Below the pieces are notes generated by a model. That model ran no database searches. It was not told the DNA's origin and saw only the letters and a program-made list of their open reading frames with translations. A program made the position numbers and the translations under genes. Below are positions 54,800 to 62,830 of a DNA stretch of 64,000 nt, one piece after another (position 1 is the stretch's first letter; each line of letters begins with the position of its first letter). Origin of the DNA: Pseudochelatococcus sp050946405 (lineage in GTDB: Bacteria > Pseudomonadota > Alphaproteobacteria > Rhizobiales > Beijerinckiaceae); the NCBI RefSeq assembly GCF_050946405.1, contig NZ_JBMNUS010000002.1:62001-126000 (forward strand), given 5' to 3'.

Positions 54800-55670
54800 G
54801 CATGCACCCGCTTCTTCCCGCAAGCCGTCCTCCCGCCCCGTGACGACGGAAAGCCGCGTCGTGCAGGGCGTCGCGGTGGGCGTCGCCCTCGTCTTTCTGG
54901 CGCTTTTCCTGCTGCTGCCGCTGATCACGGTGTTCACGGAGGCGTTCAAGCGCGGTTTCGATACCTATCTGGCGGCCTTCTCCGAGCCGGACGCGCAGGC
55001 CGCGATCCGCCTGACTCTCACGGTGGCCGCCATTGCGGTGCCGCTCAATCTCGTGTTCGGCATTGCGGCCTCGTGGGCCATCGCGAAGTTCCGGTTTCCG
55101 GGCAAGAGCTTCCTGATCACGCTGATCGACCTGCCGTTCTCCGTGTCGCCGGTGGTGTCGGGTCTCGTCTTCGTGCTGCTGTTCGGCGCGCAGGGCTATT
55201 TCGGGCCGTTCCTTCAGGAGCACGGCATCGGCATCATCTTCGCCCTGCCGGGCATCGTCATCGCCACGGTGTTCGTCACCTTTCCCTTCGTGGCGCGCGA
55301 GCTCATCCCGCTGATGCAGGAGCAGGGCAATGCCGACGAGGAAGCCGCGCTGTCGCTCGGCGCGTCGGGTTTCACCACGTTCCTCACCGTCACCCTGCCG
55401 AACATCCGCTGGGGACTGCTTTACGGCGTCCTGCTCTGCAACGCCCGCGCGATGGGCGAGTTCGGCGCCGTCGCCGTCGTTTCCGGCCACATCCGCGGCG
55501 TCACCAACACCATGCCGCTCCACATCGAGATTCTCTATAATGAATACAACATCACAGCGGCCTTTGCCGTCGCCTCGCTCCTTGCCTTCCTCGCCCTTGT
55601 CACGCTCGCCGCAAAGTCCGTCCTCGAATGGCGTTTTGCGGACTCCCTCGCCGGACGCGGCGGCCACTAG
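54792..55670 (+). CDS. cysW: Sulfate ABC transporter permease CysW
   Basis: This 292-residue permease has six membrane segments. The signatures IDLPFSVSPVVSGLVFVLLFG and NARAMGEFGAVAVVSGHIRG are typical of CysW, and the EAA loop (DEEAALSLGASGFTTF) is at ~185. The first ~25 residues are polar. With CysT it forms the sulfate channel. Its stop lies 1 bp before the GTG of cysA. Confidence 0.94.
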   Translation: MSEHAPASSRKPSSRPVTTESRVVQGVAVGVALVFLALFLLLPLITVFTEAFKRGFDTYLAAFSEPDAQAAIRLTLTVAAIAVPLNLVFGIAASWAIAKFRFPGKSFLITLIDLPFSVSPVVSGLVFVLLFGAQGYFGPFLQEHGIGIIFALPGIVIATVFVTFPFVARELIPLMQEQGNADEEAALSLGASGFTTFLTVTLPNIRWGLLYGVLLCNARAMGEFGAVAVVSGHIRGVTNTMPLHIEILYNEYNITAAFAVASLLAFLALVTLAAKSVLEWRFADSLAGRGGH

Positions 55671-55671
55671 C

Positions 55672-56733
55672 GTGCGCGCCGCCTCCACCGGCACGGTCGG
55701 GATCCGCGTCAGCGGCATCCTGAAGGAGTTCCGCGGCGCAAGGGCGCTCGACGGCGTGGATCTCGCGATCCATCCGGGCGAGCTTATCGCGCTGCTCGGC
55801 CCTTCCGGCTCCGGCAAGACCACTTTGCTGCGCATCATCGCCGGGCTCGATTTCGCCACCGCCGGCAGCGTGTTCTTCGGGGCGGAGGATGCGACGCATC
55901 TCACCGTGCAGCAGCGGCGGGTAGGCTTCGTTTTCCAGCATTACGCGCTGTTCCGGCATATGACGGTCGCCGACAACATCGCCTATGGCCTCAACGTGCG
56001 CCCGCGCCGGGAGCGTCCGTCGTCGGAGGCGATCCGGCGCAAGGTCGGCGAGCTGATCGAGCTCGTGCAGCTCAACGGTCTCGACCGGCGTTATCCGGCG
56101 CAGCTCTCGGGCGGCCAGCGCCAGCGTGTCGCGCTGGCGCGCGCGCTGGCCGTGGAGCCGCGCGTGCTGCTGCTCGACGAGCCTTTCGGCGCGCTCGACG
56201 CCAAGGTTCGCAAGGATCTGCGCCGATGGCTGCGCGACATCCACGACCGCACCGGCCACACCACGGTCTTCGTCACCCACGATCAGGACGAGGCGCTGGA
56301 ACTGGCCGATCGCGTCGCGATCCTCGCCAACGGCCGCATCGAGCAGGTCGGCACGCCCGACGAGATCTACGAGAGTCCCGCGTCGCCCTTCGTGCTGTCG
56401 TTTCTCGGCGACACGGCGGCGCTGCCGGTGGAAATACGCCAGGGCCGGGTGCTGCTCGCCGGCGAGCCGCTCGATGTCGACCCGGAAGGGGCTGCGGAGG
56501 GCGCGGCAACCCTCTATCTGCGCCCCAACGAGACGGCGCTGACGCCGCACGGAACCGGCATTCCGGGCGTCATCGCCGGCCTGCGGCGCACGGTGAACGG
56601 ACGTCGCGCCGAGGTGAGGATCGCCGCATCCGATACGCCGGTCGAGGTCGAGGTGCCGCCGGATCAGGCGTGGTCGGTGAGCGACCGTGTTGGCGTGCAT
56701 GTGCTCAAGGCACGGTTCTTCCCGGCCGCATGA
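55672..56733 (+). CDS. cysA: Sulfate ABC transporter ATP-binding protein CysA
   Basis: This 353-residue ABC ATPase has Walker A GPSGSGKTT at ~41, signature LSGGQRQRVALARAL, Walker B LLLDEPFGALDAKVR and H-loop THDQ. A TOBE-like C-terminal domain follows. The GTG start at 55672, one base after the cysW stop, gives the usual CysA N-terminus (IRVSGILKEFRGARALDGV). Upstream open frame is cysW shadow. It is the last gene of sbp-cysT-cysW-cysA. Confidence 0.93.
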   Translation: MRAASTGTVGIRVSGILKEFRGARALDGVDLAIHPGELIALLGPSGSGKTTLLRIIAGLDFATAGSVFFGAEDATHLTVQQRRVGFVFQHYALFRHMTVADNIAYGLNVRPRRERPSSEAIRRKVGELIELVQLNGLDRRYPAQLSGGQRQRVALARALAVEPRVLLLDEPFGALDAKVRKDLRRWLRDIHDRTGHTTVFVTHDQDEALELADRVAILANGRIEQVGTPDEIYESPASPFVLSFLGDTAALPVEIRQGRVLLAGEPLDVDPEGAAEGAATLYLRPNETALTPHGTGIPGVIAGLRRTVNGRRAEVRIAASDTPVEVEVPPDQAWSVSDRVGVHVLKARFFPAA

Positions 56734-56783
56734 GCGGCGGCCGGAAAATAAAGCTACTGATTTTATATACTTATTCCGGGCCC

Positions 56784-56814
56784 TTTAAAATACATATAAA
56801 ATTTGTATTTTAAA
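56784..56814. promoter_or_regulatory. 11-bp perfect AT-rich inverted repeat, candidate sulfur operator
   Basis: TTTAAAATACA (56784-56794) and TGTATTTTAAA (56804-56814) flank a 9-bp centre (TATAAAATT). The right arm overlaps the predicted -35 (TTGTAT, 56803-56808) of the cysG operon. The 31-bp size and symmetry suit a LysR-type regulator such as CysB, but no regulator gene is adjacent. The repeat is strikingly AT-only in a GC-rich genome. Confidence 0.65.
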
Positions 56815-56831
56815 ATCTATATGCATATGAT
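56803..56831 (+). promoter_or_regulatory. Candidate promoter of the cysG-cysN operon
   Basis: The -35 TTGTAT (56803-56808) and -10 TATGAT (56826-56831) are separated by 17 bases. The -10 matches consensus at five of six positions and the -35 is weak, as expected for an activator-dependent promoter. Confidence 0.5.
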
Positions 56832-57073
56832 ATCGTAATTTACTGTCCATGGCGGGACTTTTGCGATGCGTTGCCGCGTCCTGGACTCGGTTGTCGTCGC
56901 ACCTGGCCGTGGAGCGTTCGGATGTTTCCGATGCCGCGCCGGGGCGACCGCATCAAGCCGGAAAGTATGCGCGCTTTTTGGACGAACGTGATGCGAAAAC
57001 AGATAGCCGGAGCAGGATTCCGTTCGTTCCGAATGCGTTTTGCCCGAGTGTCGAGAGAGGATGTCGTCAATCC

Positions 57074-58507
57074 GTGGCCCGTCTGCGTTTCTTTCCGGTT
57101 TCCTATGATGTGGCCGGCCGTGTGCTGATTCTCGCCGGCGGCGGCGAGGAAGCTCTCGCCAAGCTGCGGTTGCTGCTGCGCACGGAGGGCCGGCCCGTCG
57201 TGTTCGCCGCGCAGGCTTGCGCCGAACTCGTGTCGCTGGCGCAGCGGCATGGGGTGACGATCCATCCGCGCGATCCTTCGGTGGCGGATGTCGCCGGCGC
57301 TGCACTGCTGTTCGTCGCCACGGGGGACGAGGCGCGCGACGGCGCGCTGGCGCTGCTTGGCCGCGCGACGGGCGTGCCGGTCAATGTCGTGGACCGGCTC
57401 GATCTGTGCGATTTCGCCGTGCCTGCCATCGTCGACCGCGCGCCGGTTTCGGTCGCCATCGCGACGGACGGGTTTGCGCCGGTGCTGGCGCAGCGGGTGC
57501 GCGCGGCGGTGGAAGCTTTGCTCGCGCCGGATTTCGGGCGGCTAGGCGAACTGGCGCGCAGCGTGCGCGGCAGCGTCGGCGAGGCGTTCTCGGGCAATGC
57601 GCCGCGGCGGCGTTTCTGGTCTTCGTTGTTCGACGGCCGCGCGGCGGAACTGGCGCTCGCCGGCGATCTGGACGGCGCGCGTCGCGCTGCCCTGTCCGGG
57701 CTGGCTTCCGCGCAGGAGGCCGATAACGAGGGCGTCGTCTGGCTGATCGGCGCCGGTCCCGGCGCGGAGGATCTGCTGACCTTGCGCGCCCAGCGCCTGC
57801 TTCAGCGCGCCGATGTCATCGTTCACGACCAGCTCGTGCCGGAAGCGGTGATCGACATGGGGCGGCGCGACGCCGAGCGGATCAGTGTCGGCAAGGCCAA
57901 GGGGCGGCATTCCGTGACGCAGGGCGCGATCAACGACCTGCTGGTGCGGCTGGCCCGCGAGGGCCGGCACGTGGCGCGGCTCAAGGCGGGCGACCCGCTG
58001 GTGTTCGGCCGTGCGGGCGAGGAGATCGCGGCGCTGCGGCAGGCGGGCATCCGCCATGTCGTCGTGCCCGGCGTGACCGCGGCGCTTGCGGCGGCGGCGG
58101 ATTACGCCGTGCCGCTGACCCTGCGGGGCGTGTCCTCGTCGCTCGTGTTCGCATCCGGCCACGGCGCGGACGGCAGCGAGCCGAAGGGCTGGCCGGAGGT
58201 GGCGCGAGCCGGCGGCACGATCGCCGTCTACATGGGCCGCACGGCTGCGGCGGAAACCCATGCGCGCCTTGTCGGCAATGGCGTGTCGCCGTCGACGCCG
58301 GTGGCCGCCATCGAGAACGCGGGACGCGCGGACAGCCGGGCGCTCGTGGGCCGTGTCGCCGACCTGCCGGCGCTTGCCGTGCGCGACGACATCGCCGGCC
58401 CGGTCCTGATTCTCGTCGGCGAGGCGATCGCGGCAGGCGATTTCGCGGCGGCCGAGCCGATTGCACCGCGGGCGGATACACCCGCATCTCTTCTGGCGGC
58501 GGAGTAG
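57074..58507 (+). CDS. cysG: Siroheme synthase CysG
   Basis: This is a 477-residue fusion enzyme. Residues ~1-210 are the bifunctional precorrin-2 dehydrogenase/ferrochelatase, with the NAD motif VLILAGGGEEALAKL. Residues ~220-465 are the uroporphyrinogen III C-methyltransferase, with VWLIGAGPGAEDLLTLRA and RLKAGDPLVFGRAGEE. It makes the siroheme used by CysI. The GTG at 57074 gives the standard N-terminus; the frame stays open upstream without conserved sequence. It heads the reduction operon; DUF2849 begins 5 bp after its stop. Confidence 0.93.
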   Translation: MARLRFFPVSYDVAGRVLILAGGGEEALAKLRLLLRTEGRPVVFAAQACAELVSLAQRHGVTIHPRDPSVADVAGAALLFVATGDEARDGALALLGRATGVPVNVVDRLDLCDFAVPAIVDRAPVSVAIATDGFAPVLAQRVRAAVEALLAPDFGRLGELARSVRGSVGEAFSGNAPRRRFWSSLFDGRAAELALAGDLDGARRAALSGLASAQEADNEGVVWLIGAGPGAEDLLTLRAQRLLQRADVIVHDQLVPEAVIDMGRRDAERISVGKAKGRHSVTQGAINDLLVRLAREGRHVARLKAGDPLVFGRAGEEIAALRQAGIRHVVVPGVTAALAAAADYAVPLTLRGVSSSLVFASGHGADGSEPKGWPEVARAGGTIAVYMGRTAAAETHARLVGNGVSPSTPVAAIENAGRADSRALVGRVADLPALAVRDDIAGPVLILVGEAIAAGDFAAAEPIAPRADTPASLLAAE

Positions 58508-58512
58508 ACGGC

Positions 58513-58842
58513 ATGAAACGCGATGCGAAGGCGGCGATTCCGCAGGTGCTGACCGCGAACGACCTGCATTCGGGGCTGGTGGTGTTCCGCACCGCAGGCG
58601 GCGACTGGTCGACGGATATCAACAAGGCCCAGGTCGTGGACGACGCGGGCGATGCCGCCGCGCTCACCGAGGCCGGAGCGGAGGACGAGCGGCGCAACCG
58701 CGTCGTCGGTCCCTATCTCGTCAATGTGAAGGTGGGAGAAACCGTCGTGCCGACCGTTCTGCGCGAGGCGATTCGCGCCGCCGGCGGGCCGACCGCCGGC
58801 ACTTCCATCATTCTGGCGCGCCCGGCGCCCGCGACCGTGTGA
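58513..58842 (+). CDS. DUF2849 family protein
   Basis: This 109-residue cytosolic protein of unknown function matches the DUF2849 family (early motif QVLTANDLHSGLVVFRT, then GPYLVNVKV). Family members occur in alphaproteobacteria next to sulfite reductase genes, and here it lies between cysG (5 bp) and cysI (16 bp). That constant place suggests a helper role in siroheme insertion or sulfite reductase function; no catalytic motif is visible. Confidence 0.85.
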   Translation: MKRDAKAAIPQVLTANDLHSGLVVFRTAGGDWSTDINKAQVVDDAGDAAALTEAGAEDERRNRVVGPYLVNVKVGETVVPTVLREAIRAAGGPTAGTSIILARPAPATV

Positions 58843-58858
58843 CCGGTGGGAGAGCGTT

Positions 58859-60532
58859 ATGTATCGGTATGATGAATTCGACCGCCGTTTCGTGACGGCC
58901 CGCGTGGCGGAGTTTCGTGATCAGGTGCGCCGCAGGCTGGCCGGGGAGCTGACCGAGGAGGAGTTTCGTCCGCTGCGGCTGATGAACGGCGTCTATCTCC
59001 AGCTTCACGCCTACATGCTGCGGGTGGCGATTCCCTACGGAACGCTGAACAGCGCCAAGCTGCGCGGGCTGGCCCACGTGGCTCGCCGCTACGACAAGGG
59101 CTACGGCCATTTCACCACGCGGCAGAACATCCAGTTCAACTGGATCGCGCTGGAGGACGTGCCGGACATTCTCGCCGATCTGGCGGAAGTGGAACTGCAC
59201 GCCATCCAGACCTCGGGCAATTGCATTCGCAACGTTTCCGCCGATCACTTCGCCGGCGCGGCGCGCGACGAGATCGCCGATCCGCGCGTCTATGCCGAGA
59301 TCCTGCGGCAATGGTCGTCGCTGCATCCCGAGTTCACCTATCTGCCGCGCAAGTTCAAGATCGCGGTGAACGGCGCCGCTCACGACCGGGCCGCGATCCA
59401 GGTGCACGATATCGGCCTCCAGATCGTCACGGGCGAGAGCGGCGAACGCGGGTTCACGGTCTATGTCGGCGGCGGCCTGGGGCGCACGCCGATGATCGGC
59501 AAGAAGGTGCGCGACTTCCTGCCGGAAGGTGAGCTGCTGAGCTACAGCGAGGCGATTCTGCGCGTCTACAATCAGTTCGGGCGGCGCGACAACAAGTACA
59601 AGGCGCGCGTCAAGATCCTGCTGCATGAGGCGGGGCTGGACGAGGTGCGCCGGCAGATCGAGGAAGAATACGAGGATATTCGCAACAGGGGCAAGCTGAC
59701 CCTGCCGGCTGACGAGATCGCGGCCATCGCCGACTATTTCGCGCCGCCCGCGTTCGAGATCCTGCCGGCGCGCTCCGAGAAGCTGGAACGCGCCAAGGTC
59801 ATCGACGCGGCGCTCGCGGCGTTCGTCGAGCGCAACGTGGCGGAGCACAGGACGCCGGGCTACGGCATCGTCACGGTTTCGCTGAAGGCCACGGGCGCCG
59901 TGCCGGGTGACGCGACCGCCGACCAGATGGACGCGATCGCCGATATCGCTGAACGTTATTCTTTCGACGAGTTGCGGGTGAGCCACGAGCAGAATCTCGT
60001 GCTGCCGCACGTGAAGCTCGACGATGTGCCTGAAGTGTTCGCGGCGTTGCAGAAGGCCGGCGTGGCGGCTGGCAACGCCGGGCTGATCACCGACATCATC
60101 TGCTGCCCCGGCCTCGATTACTGCTCGCTCGCCAATGCCCGCTCCATTCCGCTTGCGCAGCGCATCGGCGAGCGTTTCGAGAATATCGCGCGCCAGCACG
60201 ACATCGGCGATCTCAAGATCAAGATTTCGGGCTGCATCAACGCCTGCGGCCATCACCACGTCGCGCACATCGGCATTCTGGGCGTCGACAGGAAGGGCGA
60301 GGAGTTCTACCAGATCACGCTCGGCGGCTCGGGAGACGAAGTGGCCTCCATCGGATCGATCGTCGGGCGCGGGTTCTCGACGGACGATATCGTCGATGCC
60401 GTCGAAACCGTTGTCAACACCTACATCGCGCAGCGCAGCGGACCGGAAGAACCGTTTCTCGCATTCTTCCGCCGCGTGGGCGAATCGCCGTTCAAGGAGG
60501 CGCTCTATGGCACAGCTTCTGCCGCAGCCTGA
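58859..60532 (+). CDS. cysI: Siroheme-dependent sulfite (nitrite/sulfite) reductase
   Basis: This 557-residue siroheme/4Fe-4S reductase reduces sulfite to sulfide with six electrons. The substrate-side motif FTTRQNIQFNW is at ~83. The 4Fe-4S/siroheme cysteines are in CCPGLDYCSLA and SGCINACGHHH near residues 420-465. It is a single-polypeptide form; no cysJ flavoprotein is adjacent, so ferredoxin is the likely donor. A nitrite reductase role is excluded mainly by the cys context. The end overlaps cysH by 26 bp. Confidence 0.93.
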   Translation: MYRYDEFDRRFVTARVAEFRDQVRRRLAGELTEEEFRPLRLMNGVYLQLHAYMLRVAIPYGTLNSAKLRGLAHVARRYDKGYGHFTTRQNIQFNWIALEDVPDILADLAEVELHAIQTSGNCIRNVSADHFAGAARDEIADPRVYAEILRQWSSLHPEFTYLPRKFKIAVNGAAHDRAAIQVHDIGLQIVTGESGERGFTVYVGGGLGRTPMIGKKVRDFLPEGELLSYSEAILRVYNQFGRRDNKYKARVKILLHEAGLDEVRRQIEEEYEDIRNRGKLTLPADEIAAIADYFAPPAFEILPARSEKLERAKVIDAALAAFVERNVAEHRTPGYGIVTVSLKATGAVPGDATADQMDAIADIAERYSFDELRVSHEQNLVLPHVKLDDVPEVFAALQKAGVAAGNAGLITDIICCPGLDYCSLANARSIPLAQRIGERFENIARQHDIGDLKIKISGCINACGHHHVAHIGILGVDRKGEEFYQITLGGSGDEVASIGSIVGRGFSTDDIVDAVETVVNTYIAQRSGPEEPFLAFFRRVGESPFKEALYGTASAAA

Positions 60533-61259
60533 TGCGGCGCCCGGCGGCGATCTCGCGGCCCGCGCCGTTGCGCTGAACGAAGGGTGGGGCGCGCTGCCGG
60601 CCGTCGATATCCTGCGGCTTTCCCTGACCACGCTCTTTCCGGGGCGAGTCGCGCTCGTGTCGAGCTTCGGGGCGGAATCGGCGGTGCTGCTGCATCTGGC
60701 GGCAAGCGTCGATCGCGCCGTCCCTGTAGTGTTCATCGATACGGGCCGCCTGTTCCCGGAGACATTGCAGTATCGCGATACATTGATTTCGCGGCTCGGG
60801 CTGACGGATGTGCGCAGCGTCGGCCCCGATCCGCAGGCGATGGAGGCGGCCGACCCGTTCGGCGCGCTGTTCAGCATCGATCCCGATCGCTGCTGCCATC
60901 TGCGCAAGGTCGAGCCGCTCGCCGACGCGCTGTCGCCGTTCGATGCATGGATCACCGGGCGCAAGCGTTTTCAGGCGTCCACACGCGCAGAATTGCCCGT
61001 GTTCGAGGCCGATGCGACGCATATCAAGATCTCGCCCCTTGCGAGCTGGGGAGCGGGAGAGCTCGCCGCCTACCTGCGGGAGCATGATCTGCCGCGTCAT
61101 CCGCTGGTGGCGAAAGGCTATCCGTCCATCGGCTGTGCGCCGTGCACCTCGCCGGTGGCCGAGGGCGAGGACGCGCGCGCCGGCCGCTGGCGCGGGCGCG
61201 AAAAAACCGAATGCGGCATCCACGCCACGGACGTGGGCGTAACAAGGAGGCGTGCCTGA
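60507..61259 (+). CDS. cysH: Adenylyl-sulfate (APS) reductase CysH, Fe-S type
   Basis: This 250-residue enzyme of the PAPS/APS reductase family has the PP-loop-like SSFGAESAVLLHL at ~51 and the cysteine pairs CC (DRCCHLRKVEPL) and CxxC (GCAPCTSP). The C-terminal catalytic ECGIH follows. The two extra cysteine pairs bind a 4Fe-4S cluster and mark the APS-using bacterial type rather than the PAPS-using enterobacterial type. It overlaps cysI by 26 bp. The start at 60507 follows AAGGAGG. The stop shares a base with the next start (TGATG). Confidence 0.93.
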   Translation: MAQLLPQPDAAPGGDLAARAVALNEGWGALPAVDILRLSLTTLFPGRVALVSSFGAESAVLLHLAASVDRAVPVVFIDTGRLFPETLQYRDTLISRLGLTDVRSVGPDPQAMEAADPFGALFSIDPDRCCHLRKVEPLADALSPFDAWITGRKRFQASTRAELPVFEADATHIKISPLASWGAGELAAYLREHDLPRHPLVAKGYPSIGCAPCTSPVAEGEDARAGRWRGREKTECGIHATDVGVTRRRA

Positions 61260-61780
61260 TGGCCCTTTTCAGGAACGGCGCTTTCGTCGAAGACGAATGG
61301 CGGTTCATCGACAGCGACGCGCCGCTTCCCGCTGCCGGCGCGGTCGTGCTGGGCAAGGCGCGCTATCTTGCCGAGCGCGATGCGCTCGTGGGGCGGGTGG
61401 ATCCGATCGGGCTCGTCCTGCAATCGGGGGAGACGCTCGAGGGGCTGGAGCAGGACGTGCGCCGCTTCGCGCTGATCGCGCTCGATATTCCCAAATACAA
61501 CGATGGCCGCGCCTATTCCGTGGCCCGCATCCTGCGTGACCGTCTCGGCTACCGGGGCGAACTGCGCGCCAGGGGCGAGGTGCTGCGCGATCAGGTGCAT
61601 GCGCTTCATCGATGCGGTTTCGACGCCCTCGACGTGACGCATGCGGGCACGGCCGAGGCGTTGCGCACGGGGGCGGTGGTGTTCGTAAGCGAACACTACC
61701 AGCCTGCTTCCGCCGAGGCCGGAGAGGAAGCGCCGGGCGGTTTGCGCCGTCGCCTGCGCGTATCCCGCGGCGAGGCCTGA
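61259..61780 (+). CDS. DUF934 family protein of the sulfite reduction operon
   Basis: This 173-residue protein matches DUF934, with the motif IALDIPKYNDGRAYSVARILRDRLGYRGELRA as core (about residues 73-104). Family members are encoded with cysI/cysH in many proteobacteria and are often annotated only as an oxidoreductase-like protein. No cofactor motif is visible. Overlap with the cysH stop (TGATG) implies translational coupling, so it probably works with the APS/sulfite reductases. Confidence 0.88.
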   Translation: MALFRNGAFVEDEWRFIDSDAPLPAAGAVVLGKARYLAERDALVGRVDPIGLVLQSGETLEGLEQDVRRFALIALDIPKYNDGRAYSVARILRDRLGYRGELRARGEVLRDQVHALHRCGFDALDVTHAGTAEALRTGAVVFVSEHYQPASAEAGEEAPGGLRRRLRVSRGEA

Positions 61781-61873
61781 AGCGATTTGCGCGGCAGCCC
61801 CCGACTTGGCGCCCATGCAAACCGCGTCGGTCAGTCGACAGTGCGAGTAACGGATCAAGTAACGGAATTTCCA

Positions 61874-62830
61874 ATGTCATCCACCGAACCCCGGAAGGGG
61901 GAGATCCATCCTGCGCAGGCGGGCACGGGTCATCTGTCGCCACATCTCGCCTGGCTCGAGGCGCAATCGATCCACATCATCCGTGAGGTGGCGGCGGAGT
62001 TTCGCAAGCCGGTGATGCTTTACTCCATCGGCAAGGATTCGGCGGTGATGCTGCATCTGGCGCGGAAGGCGTTTTTCCCGTCGAAGCCGCCGTTTCCGCT
62101 GCTGCATGTCGATACGACATGGAAGTTTCGCGAGATGATCGCCTTCCGCGACGAGATGGCGAAGCGATACGCTTGGGAGCTTCTCGTGCATGTCAATGAG
62201 GAGGGGCTGCGCCGGGGCGTCAATCCCTTCGCCTCGGGCTCGGCCATTCACACGCAGGTGATGAAGACCGAGGCGCTGAAGCAGGCGCTCGACGCGGGCG
62301 GATTCGATGCCGCGTTCGGCGGAGCGCGTCGCGACGAAGAGAAAAGCCGCGCCAAGGAACGCGTGTTCTCGCACCGCACCGCGAGCCATGCATGGGACCC
62401 GCGCAACCAGCGCCCCGAACTGTGGCATCTCTATAACACGCAGATCGCCAAGGGCGAATCGATGCGCGTCTTTCCCCTGTCCAACTGGACGGAGCGGGAC
62501 GTCTGGCACTACATCGCCGCCGAAAACATTCCCGTCGTGCCGCTTTACTTCGCCGCCGAGCGGCCGGTGGTCGAGCGTGACGGCGCGCTCATCATGGTGG
62601 ACGACGAACGCTTCCCCCTCGCGCCGGACGAACGTCCTGTCCTGCGCACGGTTCGCTTCCGCACTCTGGGATGCTACCCGCTGACCGGCGCGGTCCCCTC
62701 GCAGGCCGCCACACTGGAGGATGTCATCGCCGAGCTCGACGCCTCCTCGGTCTCTGAACGGCAGGGCCGGGTGATCGATCATGACGGGGGTGCGTCGATG
62801 GAACGCAAGAAACGTGAGGGGTACTTCTGA
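61874..62830 (+). CDS. cysD: Sulfate adenylyltransferase subunit 2
   Basis: This 318-residue small subunit of ATP sulfurylase forms APS from sulfate and ATP. The PP-loop motif YSIGKDSAVMLHLARKAF is near residue 51, and GGARRDEEKSRAKER and the C-terminal GGASMERKKREGYF are typical of CysD. The start at 61874 is the conserved MSSTEPRK-type beginning; open sequence upstream is not conserved. It lies 93 bp after DUF934. Its TGA shares a base with the cysN ATG. Confidence 0.95.
   Translation: MSSTEPRKGEIHPAQAGTGHLSPHLAWLEAQSIHIIREVAAEFRKPVMLYSIGKDSAVMLHLARKAFFPSKPPFPLLHVDTTWKFREMIAFRDEMAKRYAWELLVHVNEEGLRRGVNPFASGSAIHTQVMKTEALKQALDAGGFDAAFGGARRDEEKSRAKERVFSHRTASHAWDPRNQRPELWHLYNTQIAKGESMRVFPLSNWTERDVWHYIAAENIPVVPLYFAAERPVVERDGALIMVDDERFPLAPDERPVLRTVRFRTLGCYPLTGAVPSQAATLEDVIAELDASSVSERQGRVIDHDGGASMERKKREGYF

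Larger units (their letters stand above)
56734..57073. other. Intergenic region with cysG promoter and long leader
   Basis: The region begins with an AT-rich block (56750-56840) holding the inverted repeat at 56784-56814 and a promoter, then ~230 nt of GC-rich leader before the cysG start. I see no gene or known riboswitch in the leader. Confidence 0.5.

Noticed and set aside
58808..60964. 718-codon minus-strand open frame over cysI and cysH
   Set aside because: It is antisense to a sulfite reductase with intact cofactor motifs; no independent evidence of a gene.
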